Notes: generated by a model from the letters alone, not told the origin. Counted from the stretch's first letter, positions 1-14,309 are shown. The stretch is DNA of 64,000 nucleotides from Dromiciops gliroides (GCF_019393635.1 NC_057863.1:643905306-643969305), one strand, 5' to 3'. Program-made: numbers and translations.

Positions 1-317
1 GGGACCACTGGGAGGGGGTCAACAGGAGCTGGAGAAGGGGGTTCTGGGACAGAGGGCTCCAGAGCCATGGAGGACTGAATTCGCCTCAGAGTATTGACCA
101 CCAAGACAAGGTGCCGGAGATCTGGCTCGCCCCTCCGGAGGCCATGGTGGAGTTTGAATATAGAGAGGTTGAAGAGAGAGCTGGGGGGCAGGGGTGCTGG
201 GCTGGCCCCCTCCTCAGGGCTTGGGCTAGGGCTGGCCTCTTCTAGCCACCAGGCCTGAGAGGTCAGGTCTTCCTCCTCTTCCTCCTCGCGTTTACGTTTC
301 ACACCTTTGCACAACAT
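1..317 (-). CDS. SERTAD1: SERTAD1 (SERTA domain-containing protein 1), 5' coding part
   Basis: Reading down from the ATG at 317 gives 105 codons that run off the window start, so the C-terminal half is missing. Seen: start MLCKGVKRKREEEEEE (basic KRKR signal then an acidic run, residues 7-16), then a SERTA motif at about residues 46-84 containing SLFNLSIFKLHHGL and DLRHLVLVVNTLRRIQ. Known of the family: SERTAD1 (p34SEI-1/TRIP-Br1) is a nuclear co-regulator that binds CDK4/cyclin D and PHD-bromodomain proteins and stimulates E2F/DP1 transcription. The start codon is fixed by homology and by a splice acceptor (ctttctccacag, AG at 323-322) four bases upstream, so the coding sequence lies in the second exon, as in human. 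Its neighbour on the same strand is the paralogue SERTAD3, about 4 kb away. Confidence 0.95.
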   Translation of the reverse strand, partial: MLCKGVKRKREEEEEEDLTSQAWWLEEASPSPSPEEGASPAPLPPSSLFNLSIFKLHHGLRRGEPDLRHLVLVVNTLRRIQSSMALEPSVPEPPSPAPVDPLPVV

Positions 318-451
318 GGGTCTGTGGAGAAAGGAGTATGGATGCTGTCAGAAAAGAGGCTTCCCAGAGCCTCCTCACCCTGAAGACCCCTTTCCTGACC
401 TTGGGACAAAGAATCCCAGACAATTAGGGGTCTTGAGAGACGTTCTAGTGC

Positions 452-612
452 AGAGCGTCTTAACCTGGGGTCTGAACATTTAAAAAAAAATTAATAACTA
501 ACCCAATACTGATTAACTTTTAAATTCTGCATGATTTATTTTGTTCACTTTAATACATTATTCTGGAAAGGATCCGTGGGCTTCACCAGACCCTACACCA
601 AAAAGGTCGACC
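452..612. repeat. Degraded DNA-transposon-type (hAT-like) MITE
   Basis: Begins with a terminal-repeat-like GTCTTAACCTGGGGTC and contains an AT-rich body and the phrase GGGCTTCACCAGACCC. This layout resembles old mammalian hAT MITEs. A second, partial relative sits at 12415-12535. The family assignment is from memory of the pattern. Confidence 0.45.
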
Positions 613-679
613 CTCTACTCGAGTTTGATGGCCCCGGGGACCCTCCCAGCTCTGGGACCGTGATCCTAAATCACAACCC

Positions 680-1640
680 GGCCGGGCCTCAGTTTCCTCT
701 CTTGGCCTGGTGGGCGCCGGGGACCCCTCCTTTGATTTCACAGACCGGGGCAGAGGCGGTAGGGGCTCGGAGGCCGGGACTTGCCCAGGGCCAAGCAGGA
801 GTCAAGGGGAGGGGCCCGGGGCAGCACCCGGGGCCGGTCGGGGCAGCAGGGGGTGGGGGAGGGTCCAGCTGCGGCAGCCCCGGCCCGCGGGCGCCCCCGT
901 CCCGGCCCCGTTCGGCTTCCCTCCCGCCCCGGCCTCTGCTCCTGCCCCGCTTCCGGCCCGGCCCGAATCGGCGGCGGCGGCGGCGGCCGCGGGGGCGGGT
1001 GAGTCACGCAGCCGGAGCCAGGGAGCCGGCGCCCCCGCGCCCCGCCCCCTTCCCCTTCCCCTTCCCCAAGGCTGGGGCGTGATTCACCGGGGCCCGAGCA
1101 GGCGCCAGCGGCAGCGGCATCAGCCCGGGCCGGGCCCGGCGCTCGGGGACCGTGGCGCGATCATCGGACTCCGCCCGGGCTTCGGACGCGCCCGGGACGG
1201 CGATCCCCCCTCCGGCCCCCAAACCCTGCCCCCTCCCCCCTTCCCCTTGGCCTCATTTACATACCCGGCTCGTCTGCTGCCAATCAGAGGGTCCGCGACG
1301 CCACCCGCAGCCAATCAGGAAGCGCCAGTGGCGACCACATCGCTCGCGCTCTCGCTCCTCCCGCAGCCGGCCCCTGGGTCGCTAGAAGCTGCACTGGCCC
1401 CGGCGCGCGGTCGGGGGTTGCTACTTTCCTCTGCTTCTGCCCCGCCCCAAAGAGGCTCCGCCCCTGAATTTCGGGATTGGTTCTCTTGCGGAAGGGGGCG
1501 GGGTGAGGAGGGGAGGCGGGGACATCCTTGGGGCAGGGCGCCCGGAGCTGGATTCTGGAGGCCAGGAGGCCCGTGACGGGGGCACTCACTGGTTGGCCTG
1601 TGGGTCGGTGCTCGGTCTCAGCTGTCGCCTTCCGGGCTAG
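680..1640. promoter_or_regulatory. SERTAD1: CpG island, presumed SERTAD1 promoter and first exon
   Basis: A dense GC/CpG block directly upstream of minus-strand SERTAD1. It contains GC boxes, a CGG run at 970-988, an AP-1 consensus TGAGTCA at 1000-1006, CCAAT boxes at about 1281 and 1311, and an ATTGG (inverted CCAAT) at about 1475. The non-coding first exon of SERTAD1 should lie here, but its donor cannot be placed with confidence; a minus-strand gtatgt near 1265 is one candidate. The long open frames in this block (for example 710-1576) reflect GC richness. Confidence 0.7.
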
Positions 1641-3500
1641 GGAGGGCGAGGGCGGGGGTACGTTCTTGGGCATTTGGGAAGAATTGGATGAAGGAGCTGG
1701 AGAAAAGGATTCCCCCATCACTCCCCAGAAAAGGGGGCTGGGTCCTTCTTTGGGTTGACATGCACCTGTCTAGCTAAAACCTTCCCCTCCACCCCAGACA
1801 TCTTCCCTCCCCCCCCTTCTGTGCCGCCGAGACTGGCCCCCGGAATCTGGGCAGAAAGGGCCTGGAGGAAATCGTGGAACCCTACCTCCCTTCCTCATCC
1901 CCTCGCTCCAAACCAGCCTCCTTAAAAAGCCGGCTAGACGGAGTGCTGGGGGCGGGGATGGGAAACCCTGGCGGGGGAGTCTAGGACAATTGATTTCCAA
2001 ACCCTGGCTCTGTCCAAGTGGGTGGTCCAGTACCCAGGTGAAATGGGCTCCGAGGACCCGGGCTTGAATTTAGGCTCCTAGCGGGGCAGACCTGTGTGAC
2101 CTTGAACAAATCACTTTCCTTTTCGGGGCCTCAGCTGTCAAATGAGGGAGCTGCACTCGATGGCTTCCAAGGTTTTTGGAGGCCCGTAATCCTAGGCCCT
2201 TCCCTCCTGGGGACCCGTTTCCCTGCTCTGTGTGATGAGAGGTTTGGAATTGAGCTCTTGAGGTCTTTGGGACTCTGCCGTTGGGTGATTCTAAGCAGCT
2301 GAGCCGAGCCCTGTCTGTCCCTAACTTCTTGGCAGCTGGGGAGCAGATGAGAGGCCCAGACAGAGGGGAACAGCACCGGGGTGGGGGGAAGGAGAGGAAG
2401 GCCTGTCCTCAGCGCAGAAACGAAAGTTAAAAGAAAATGAGCCAGGCCGACCCGTGTTTCAGAAGCTGGGGCACCTCAGGGCTTTATTAGGGTAAGAAAA
2501 CGGAGTCTTGGGGCCAGGAAGGGAGGAGTGAGGGTGGGTGGGGCCGGTGGAAGGGACTCAGCCAGCCAGCTTTCTCAGGACTCCATCCAGAAGAGTCCAG
2601 ACTGTATCCTGAACCACACACACACAAATGGACACAGAGACAGATACACACACAGAGACACAGACATACACACACACCCCTTCTCTTTCCCCAAATTCAA
2701 GTCTGGAGGAGGGTGAGAATCCTGCAGAACTCTCCATCTGGTCCAGCCCAGTCGGGAAGGGAGCCCCAATCACCCTGTAGCTGAGCAAACTCTCCTTGGC
2801 AGACCCTGCCTTGAGGGATGGGAGCTCCTGTCCTGTGTCTGAGGCCTGGGTAGAGCTCAGCCAGCCCTGTACACCCCACCCCTCCTCCTAAAAAAAAATG
2901 GGATATTTAGGAAAAGGGAGGCACTAAGAGCCGGTCACAACCCTCCCCCACAAAGCCCCTCTCCCCTCCCCCAGCAGAGGAAGAGAATTTCCTCCTATGT
3001 TTACTCCACCCTGGTAGGGCCAACTTCTTGGTCCCAGGAGCCTTTTCCATTTTACAAAATGATTAAGGAGATTCCTTTCCCCGCCCAAGAGCTTTTGTTT
3101 GTCGAATATCAATCTTGCTTTACCATGTTAGAAATTCAAACATCTTCATATTATTATGAAAATAGCTTTCATCTTGCAGACCTCCAGAAAGGGTGTCAGG
3201 GGCTCCCCAGGGGTCCACTCCTTGAGAACAGATGACTTGTCTCTCCCCTTTCCAGGCCTAAATGTCCCCCTCTCTAAGACGCTGAGGTGGGACAAGATGG
3301 AGTCTAACTCTCAACTCCGGCCTTCTGAGATTAAGTCTAAACTGACCACTCCACCCCCTCCCTCCCACCCAGGAGTAGCCCTAAAGGCAGGGAGGGACTG
3401 GTGGAGAAAGGAGAAACACCTGACCCCTGGCCCTATATGGCAGGCCACCTGTTCCTATCCACCAGAGGCTCCAGACCAAAAGCATGATGGGAAGAAGAAA
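1641..3500. other. Intergenic stretch between SERTAD1 promoter and SERTAD3 3' end
   Basis: No supported gene. It holds a CA-rich simple repeat at 2616-2682, MIR-like scraps (about 2090-2170), and a minus-strand AATAAA (TTTATT at 2483-2488) that could serve a long SERTAD3 3' UTR. Confidence 0.5.
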
Positions 3501-3530
3501 GGATTAAAGGGACATCATGGAATTTGAAAT

Positions 3531-3536
3531 TTTATT
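3531..3536 (-). terminator. SERTAD3: Candidate polyadenylation signal of SERTAD3
   Basis: AATAAA on the minus strand about 800 bp downstream of the SERTAD3 stop codon. That distance fits a compact 3' UTR. No cleavage-site evidence is available. Confidence 0.5.
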
Positions 3537-4337
3537 CACAAAAACCAGGTGAAATAGGCCTTTTTAAAATAGAAAAAAAATGTGACCACGGATAAAGATT
3601 CTTTTATCCCTTATTGCACTTCATTAAGGCCACTTTGGGTAGGGAAAGGGGTGAACAAGGACAAAGGGGGGGATTCACAGTTATGGCCAGGCACTAGGTT
3701 GGGGAGGGGGCAAGAAGATGTGAATTTGTACTCTTCCATACCTGTCAACCTTGGGTGGTGGTGGTGGGGGGGGTTCTAGAGCCCCTCCTCCTGGCAATCT
3801 GGACTTTGTCTCCCCAGAGGCCTCCTGCCCAGCCCTGCCCCCTTCCTCTTCCAGGCAGTTACTCAACCCTGAGGCTAGCTTCTTAATGCAATCTGAAGCC
3901 AAATCAAAGGGGACAACCTGGGAATACCTGGGGACCAGGCTCATAGGAGACAGAAAAGGCTAACTGGAATGGGAGCAGCAGCCCCCAAATGCTTGCCCCC
4001 CTCCCACACCTTAGGCCAGTCAGGGTGATAGGGTGGAGAGGAGAGATTCAGGGACAGCAGCCCCAGTGTGGGAGGATGAAGGCAGGGGACCATCAAGCCA
4101 TTAGGAAAGAGAAATACATTCAGTTGCTCTGTCTGCCATCAGCAGGCACTGAGACCAGGGCAGAAGCCCAAGGGACAAGGCTTTCCCATTTCCCTAGGAA
4201 GCTTCACCCCAGGTTCCTGAGATATGGGATCTTTGGAGGTCACTTTCTTGAAACTCTCCAGAGGTAAGCAAGTATCTGAAAGGAAGGGTTCAGGGTCCTA
4301 GCTGGGGGAGTTGGGGCCCTGCCCCCCACAGACAATC

Positions 4338-5036
4338 TTATGACCCCTTGATGATTTCCAAGATTTGGTCCAGTTCGGTCCAGTCCCATTCAGTCCCAGG
4401 CTGCCCTGGGGACCAGGCTGCCCCAGAGGAGGAGGAGGCAAGGGCAGAAGCTGAGGACCAAGGCTCCCTTTCCACATCTGAGGTGTCAATGTCAGGGAAG
4501 AAGTCATCAGGAACCAGATCTCCAAGGTAGCTGTTGCTTAAGACCTCAAAGCTGCCCAGAGTAGGCTCTTCAACTCTGACAGATGGGGAAATCGAGGCCC
4601 CAAGAGGGGAAGATATTTGTGTGCAGTCATCCCACAGGTCAGAGACAGAGGTAGGGCTCCAACTCAGATGTGGGGGCTCCCAGCAGCCTTGTGCGGCTCT
4701 TAAGCCCAGGACGGCCTCCAGCTCCTTGAGGAAGTTGTCTGAAGCCTGGGCAGTTAAGGGTAAAAGCAGCTCCAATCCAGGTCCCTGGGCTGGGGCTGGG
4801 ACTGGGCCCCTTTCCAGGCTCATTCTTTTCCTGATGTGGTTCAGGGTATTTGTGATGAGCACTTGCCGAAGGAGGCTAGGAGAGCCTAGCTGGAATTTGT
4901 CCATTGAAAGGCGAAGTAGGGTCTGGCATAGGTTGGACTGGCAGGAGGGGGCCTGTTCCTGGGACTCCTTACCAGCCTCCACCTCTTCTGGATCTCCATG
5001 ATCATCTGGATGCTTTCGCTTCACACCGACCACCAT
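4338..5036 (-). CDS. SERTAD3: SERTAD3 (SERTA domain-containing protein 3), complete coding exon
   Basis: 232-residue single-exon frame. Seen: MVVGVKRKHPDD at the N-terminus (basic nuclear signal), SERTA motif at about residues 33-75 (SNLCQTLLRLSMDKF, LLRQVLITNTLNHIRKRM), a conserved LGDLVPDDFFPDIDTSDVE block at 171-189, and an acidic C-terminus EWDWTELDQILEIIKGS. The last two match the SERTAD3 signature rather than SERTAD1. Known role: nuclear transcriptional co-activator (RBT1) that binds RPA2 and influences E2F-dependent transcription. Human SERTAD3 is 196 residues; the extra length lies mostly between the SERTA motif and the DFF block. The ATG has a strong context (A at -3, G at +4) and lies six bases inside the exon, after acceptor cccatcag (exon starts at 5042). 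The first exon is proposed near 7239. Confidence 0.95.
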   Translation of the reverse strand: MVVGVKRKHPDDHGDPEEVEAGKESQEQAPSCQSNLCQTLLRLSMDKFQLGSPSLLRQVLITNTLNHIRKRMSLERGPVPAPAQGPGLELLLPLTAQASDNFLKELEAVLGLRAAQGCWEPPHLSWSPTSVSDLWDDCTQISSPLGASISPSVRVEEPTLGSFEVLSNSYLGDLVPDDFFPDIDTSDVEREPWSSASALASSSSGAAWSPGQPGTEWDWTELDQILEIIKGS

Positions 5037-5340
5037 TGTCCCCTGATGGGAGAGGGAACAGGAGTTAGGAGACCCTGGGTTAGATCACCTCTGGTTGGAC
5101 CCCCTACTGCAAAGGGTCCCCAGGGAGCCCCGGGCCCTGGTCTGGCCTCTGCCACTGACTTGTTATCTTGGCTAAGTCTCTTACCGACTCCAAGCCTCCT
5201 TTCTGTCCCTCTGAGGGGCAGAGTGAGAGTTGCCAAGAGCATTAAAAAATTAAGTTGCTCTTGGTGATTCTCAGACTATACATTGCTGAGGAGGTGCTGA
5301 CCTGCATTGGTAGAGAGAGTAGCCTCACTTGGGATCATGC

Positions 5341-5500
5341 GTTCATTTAGAGCTGGAAAGGGCCTAGGAGACTGGAGGCCAACCAGTCTAAGCATTTTCC
5401 ATTTTACAGAGGAGGAAACTGAAGCTGAGAGGGACAATAACATTTGTCCACAGAGACTTGTCTAAATCAGGATTTGAACGCCGGTCTCTCTGACACCCAG
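5341..5500 (-). repeat. MIR-class SINE fragment
   Basis: Reverse-oriented CORE-SINE relict with TTTTACAGAGGAGGAAACTG and a following block related to TTGTCCACAGAGACTTG. It lies in the SERTAD3 5' intron and is old and diverged. Confidence 0.55.
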
Positions 5501-5814
5501 TCCAGCATGATAGTGACTGGGCCTTGTAGGAGTTCCCTTTACCAATAAGATCATAGGCCCCTATCCTTTTAATATTTCAGAAGAGTCCCCCTGGCCACCG
5601 CAACTCTTTGCTTGGACCTTCATTTCAATACCCACTCTGTCACTATTCATAAGTAGTAAAGTACTTGTAAATAGAGCTTTCTGGGTCTGTTTGCTCATTT
5701 CTACGATGATTTTTTTTAAAGGTCCCTCTTAGGTCCTATGATTCTCATATTCCAGGACCGTGATCGCCATGGCGAGGGGGAGAGGGGGGGAGGCGGGGCG
5801 GAATCATTTTGTAT

Positions 5815-5920
5815 GAGGGAGATAGATACAACAAGGAAGATCATATAGACCAGGAAATTAAAACAGGGGAGAGGCGGGACACAAAAGGCAGACCAGAGAG
5901 AAGAGACAGGGGAGTTTGAG
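5815..5920 (+). repeat. Direct repeat A, copy 1
   Basis: About 105 bp sharing roughly 90% identity with 8125-8226, including the exact run ATATAGACCAGGAAATTAAA. Not part of a recognised SINE. The two copies flank the SERTAD3 promoter region. Confidence 0.8.
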
Positions 5921-6311
5921 GGGGAAACTGAGGGATAGATAGGGAAGGAACTTGCCAAGTCATTCACTGACAATTCAAGACTAGAAACCAGTTCTGAAGA
6001 TTTTCCCAGGACAAGCCTCGAAGATGGAACAGACCCAGTTAAGCACAGATATGCAAAGGACTCCTACGTGCCCCAGGGGCTGCCCCACCCTCGAGGCTAA
6101 GCACCTACTTGAGTGTACTACTTTGCCCCTCCCCTGCCATTTTAGAAAAGGACCGACAACGCCCACTTTGGCTCATCCTCCAATCAGAGTGTCTCATCCT
6201 TTCTAAGCCACGCCCAGGGAGGAGCGGACCCTTTCCCTTCCCGGAGGCTACTAGAGAATGGAGTGCAGTTTCTGTTTCTGGGTAGGAAGACTGGAACCAC
6301 TCAGGTGGTGG

Positions 6312-6330
6312 ACTACAACTCCCAGAAAGC
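6312..6330 (+). promoter_or_regulatory. ZNF143/SBS-type promoter motif
   Basis: ACTACAACTCCCAGAAAGC closely matches the ZNF143 (Staf) binding consensus ACTACAATTCCCAGAATGC, which is typical of CpG promoters and chromatin-loop anchors. It sits in the GC-rich block between SERTAD3 and its presumed first exon, 130 bp from a CCAAT box at about 6180. Confidence 0.6.
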
Positions 6331-6636
6331 CACTCCATTTTTTTTCAGCCTTCAGGGGCCCCAAGCTGCTCCGCCCCTCTCTAAACTGTTTTTAAGAAAA
6401 CACACAGACACTTGCATAAAAATGTAGCAGGAGCTCTTCCCCACTCCCCGAAATTCCCCAGTCACCCACCCGCACTCCAGATTACTGCTACAGAGAAATT
6501 TCGAGGTCCTTTTGGGTGAGAACTGGTGGGGGCTTAAGCAGAGACACAAGTATCTGGGTCCTTAAGAGATGGGGATAGGAGAAAGGGGCCCCTTCACTTC
6601 CTCCTCCTTTCTCCCAGATAAAGCCACTTTCTAAAT

Positions 6637-6743
6637 CCTGGTCTGATTCTCCCAAATCTCCAGTCTTCTCCTCGACACTCTCTCCCCCCCCCCCCCCCCC
6701 CCCGCCAGTCCCCGAGGTCTCCCTGCCTCCTCCTGGCTGCTCT
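6637..6743 (+). repeat. Direct repeat B, copy 1, with poly-C tract
   Basis: Shares CCTGGTCTGATTCTCCCA, ATCTCCAGTCTTCT and CCCTGCCTCCTCCTGGC blocks with 7073-7155. Copy 1 is expanded by an uninterrupted run of about 20 C at 6684-6703, so the poly-C grew after duplication. Confidence 0.75.
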
Positions 6744-7072
6744 AGTTGATTAGCGCCGTCAATTTCGCAGGAAAAATGGAGATTCATAGCTAGTTAAGTA
6801 TCGGAGAAGAAAACTGGAATTTGAACCCAGGTCTCCTTAATCCCAATCTCAACACTGGGATCTACTACATCACGCTGCCCCTTAAAAAGAGCTGTTATAT
6901 ACAGTTTCCCCATCGGCGCCCAAAGTTAGATCACCACACCTCCCGGAGCTTGAACTTATATCAGTACCACAAACACCACCGTCCCCTCTCCCCGGGCCAT
7001 CTACCCCATTCCCCGACCCCCTTTCTCCCTCTCCTTCCCTTTCCCTTTCTGACTGATTTCCCAGGGCTAAGA

Positions 7073-7155
7073 CCTGGTCTGATTCTCCCATATCTCCAGT
7101 CTTCTTCCCAATCCCTCCAGTCTCTGAAGTTTCCCTGCCTCCTCCTGGCAGCTCT
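7073..7155 (+). repeat. Direct repeat B, copy 2
   Basis: Second copy of the 6637-6743 segment in direct orientation, without the poly-C expansion. It lies just downstream (on the minus strand) of the presumed SERTAD3 exon 1. Confidence 0.75.
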
Positions 7156-7238
7156 GGTCCGCCGGATCTCCCTGCCGTCTCCTCCTTCTCTTCTTCCTCC
7201 TTATTCTCCTGCCCCTTCCACCCTCTACCCCAGCTCAC

Positions 7239-7400
7239 CGATCCGGGCTCCATGGCTCCGGACTGGGGGCGGGGCAGGGGCCCGGAGCCTGTCCTTGTCA
7301 CACCCAGACAGCCAACTGCTCGGCCGCCCACAGCGACTGGCTAAAGCCTCACCCGCGCCTTGCGCTGATTGGCTGGGTGAGGTTACCGTTCCGACTACAG
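7239..7400 (-). promoter_or_regulatory. SERTAD3: Presumed SERTAD3 promoter and first exon
   Basis: On the minus strand the order is a CCAAT box (7372-7368), a GC box (GGGGCGGGGC-type, about 7264-7275), then GCCATGG (ATG at 7253) and a good donor ATCG/gtgagc with the last exon base at 7239. Joining this donor to the acceptor at 5042 gives a normal GT-AG intron of about 2.2 kb. The exact transcription start is not determined. Confidence 0.6.
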
Positions 7401-7512
7401 GTGATGCTAGTCTCCACTCTTTTCTTCTCATCCCTTCCACCGCCCCGGGCCATTTAAAGACCAGAGTCGCGTGACTGCCAGACTAATTAGCTTCCCGGGG
7501 TAGGTGCGGGCC

Positions 7513-7551
7513 CCTCCTCTCTGGGCTGTCTAAAAGCCCAGAGGGAGGAGG
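7513..7551. repeat. Short GC-rich inverted repeat
   Basis: CCTCCTCTCTGGGCT and AGCCCAGAGGGAGGAGG are complementary apart from a two-base bulge, around a seven-base loop GTCTAAA. It could form a cruciform or RNA hairpin in the CpG-rich region between SERTAD3 and BLVRB. Confidence 0.7.
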
Positions 7552-7699
7552 TGAGGTGAGAAGGAGAAAAGAGGTTTTTGGGGTTTTTTTCCGCTAGGGC
7601 CCGCAGAAAAGGGACCCCGCCCGACCCCGCCCACTCGCACTTGCTGGTGTAGACAGCGCAGGCGTAAAGAGGAGGCTAACGCAGCTGTCCAAAGCCCTG

Positions 7700-7756
7700 C
7701 CTGCAGCCAATCAGACTGGCCAGTGGCGGGGGAGAGGGAGGAAGCGTGAAGTCGCC
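7700..7756 (+). promoter_or_regulatory. CCAAT/GC promoter-like patch
   Basis: A CCAAT box (7707-7711) lies 46 bases ahead of a strong-context GCCATGG in a GC-rich block with nearby GC boxes. It faces away from SERTAD3, so a divergent plus-strand transcript is possible. Confidence 0.4.
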
Positions 7757-7876
7757 ATGGCTACCAGGATCCTGCCCTTTCGGACTCCCCGAAGCCCCGC
7801 CCTCGAGGCATTAGAGGTTGGGGAAGGGATGGATGTGTCCTGGGCGGGGCGGGGCTGGGCTGGGCTCCTTCTCTAA
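7757..7876 (+). CDS. Possible 39-residue micro-ORF of unknown function
   Basis: ATG in a strong context (GCCATGG) opens a 39-codon frame starting MATRILPFRTPRSPALEALE and ending in TAA. No family is recognised, there are no membrane or signal features, and the C-terminus is Gly/Trp-rich because of GC boxes. It could be the start of a longer spliced product, an upstream ORF of a divergent non-coding RNA, or chance. Supported only by context. Confidence 0.2.
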   Translation: MATRILPFRTPRSPALEALEVGEGMDVSWAGRGWAGLLL

Positions 7877-7881
7877 GTCAA

Positions 7882-7953
7882 ACACACAGGCACACACACG
7901 CGCACACGCGTGCACGCACACCTCACACGTGTACGCACACGTGCACGCACACA
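7882..7953. repeat. Alternating purine-pyrimidine (CA/CG) tract
   Basis: About 70 bp of nearly unbroken CA, CG and TG dinucleotides, including CACACGCGCACACGCGTGCA. The mix of CA and CG steps is a Z-DNA-prone composition. It lies immediately after the GC-rich promoter patch. Confidence 0.85.
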
Positions 7954-8124
7954 GCCAGGGATCCGAGGGGATGGAGACTGATAAAGAGAGGGAAGGCAAG
8001 GCATACTGGAGAGGAAAGACAGACAGGGAAGGAGAAATAGAAGAGGAGAAACAGGCAAGCAGAGAGGGAGATAGACGGGAGAGGAAAGGAGAGGGAGAGA
8101 CATTGAGAAGGGGAGACAGAGCGA

Positions 8125-8226
8125 AAGAGAGATAGATACCAACAAGGGAGGTGATATAGACCAGGAAATTAAAACGGGAGGAGAGGCGGAATACAAAAGA
8201 CAGACCAGAGAGGACAGGGGAGTTGA
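8125..8226 (+). repeat. Direct repeat A, copy 2
   Basis: Second copy of the 5815-5920 segment in the same orientation, 2.3 kb downstream. Both copies contain GAGATAGATAC, GACCAGGAAATTAAAAC and ACAGACCAGAGAG-like blocks with small indels. Confidence 0.8.
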
Positions 8227-9242
8227 GTTAGAAAAGGAAGGAAAATCAGATGAAGAGAAACAAACCCAGGGAAGGAGCCAGATGTAAGGGAGGGAGAAAG
8301 TTAATTTGTTATTCTTCCCCACCCCCACAACTAGACTGAGTCTACAAAGGCTCCAGGTAGATTCTCAAGGCATTAATGAGGTGTTAAACTGATTGTAGAG
8401 ATAACCCCACTTCTCTGAGGGAGTCCAGGAGAGAACAATGGGGTTTTGACAAGAAAACAAATTAGCCAGCCTCCGGGTACTTGAAAAGGGAAACCTTAAG
8501 GAGTTGTTGTGGCTTGAGACCCCAGCTGGGGGCAGAAATTGGTTTCTCTGTCCAGGCTCTATCAGCCACTTCTCTCCTCTGCATCTGCCCAAAGGGAGAC
8601 AAGTTTGAGAGTTCCTTGAAGCACAATCGAGGGACCAAGGTCACACGTTCCATCCGGGCAGACATGGATACTGAGAGAATCACTTAAGGAAAGAAAGCAG
8701 CTTCAAGGTCCTAGCGACAGAAAGCAGCAGACCCTAGGAGCTTGGAATATGAAGACTCCACTAAGAAAGGACTTGCAGGCTCTTCACTACAGGGAGCCTT
8801 GTGTGTCTGCCACAGGAACAATCCTGCAGACTCTGAAATCGGAGCGTACTCTTCCCATAGACTGTATGTGTATTTGTGGGAGAGTGAGCCCTAAGCCTAG
8901 GGGGAAAATGTTATATACTTACTGTTCTTACCACAAGATCTTTATCAATGCCTTCAAAAAAAAAAAAGCCTAATTAAGCCTCCTGATGGTTACTGGGAGC
9001 TTGTGGGTTATATATAGTGTTAGGAGTGAGATGCACAGGGTTACCCCTAGAACCTGAGGTAAACCCTCTGAGAACCCAGCCCTGGAAAACAAATATTAGA
9101 AATAAACCAGATGGGATGCTACATGGACAGAGGGAGAGAAAGAGACAGACAGATGGGGGTGGGGAGAGAGACAGAGAGACAGAGAAGGAAGGTAGGGAAG
9201 TGCAGGAGTCTGTATCACTCAGCACTTGGTGCCACACTGTCT

Positions 9243-9248
9243 TTTATT
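9243..9248 (-). terminator. BLVRB: Polyadenylation signal of BLVRB
   Basis: AATAAA on the minus strand, about 120 bases past the BLVRB stop codon at 9364. This is the expected position for a short 3' UTR. Confidence 0.75.
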
Positions 9249-9363
9249 ATTCTGTTTGCCGCCTTCCTCTCATAGCCCCAGTCAGCAATGGGCCATCCTT
9301 GCTTCCCAAGGACAGGACCAAGCTGGGTGGGGGCTGGGCACATGGGGCAGATGCCACATTCTC

Positions 9364-13880
<4,517 letters not shown>

Positions 13881-14309
13881 GCTTCCGGCGGCCGGGGATC
13901 CTGCGTGGAGGGGTGGGAACAGAGACCACAGAAAATTGTGCGCCTCGCAGCGAAACGCTAGACCCGGATCTAGAGCCCCGAACTCTGGCCGCCCGCTCCC
14001 CAGCCTCAGCCAAGCCCCACCCCTGGAGAGGCGGGCCAGCAAGGAGACCCCGCCTCCGGACACGCCCCCTCCTCCCAGACCATCGAGCTGGTCTGTGGAA
14101 AGCCGTCCGCGTTAGCCCTGGCGTTTTCATTTAAAGGTCCATGGGATAGACACAGCCTTCGCCTCCACAGAGCTGGTAGCGGACTCAGAGATATCTTCAT
14201 CGCTTTCATCTTACAGGTGAGGAAGCTGGGGCAAAGAAATGATTTCAGTTTCATGTAAGTCAATGCAGAGTAAGTGCAAGGCACAGAGAGTACAACACTA
14301 AGGAAACAT

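Noticed and set aside
710-1576. 288-codon open frame in the first CpG island
   Set aside because: GC-rich DNA lacks stop codons by composition. The frame is Pro/Ala/Gly/Arg low complexity, overlaps the SERTAD1 promoter and has no family match.
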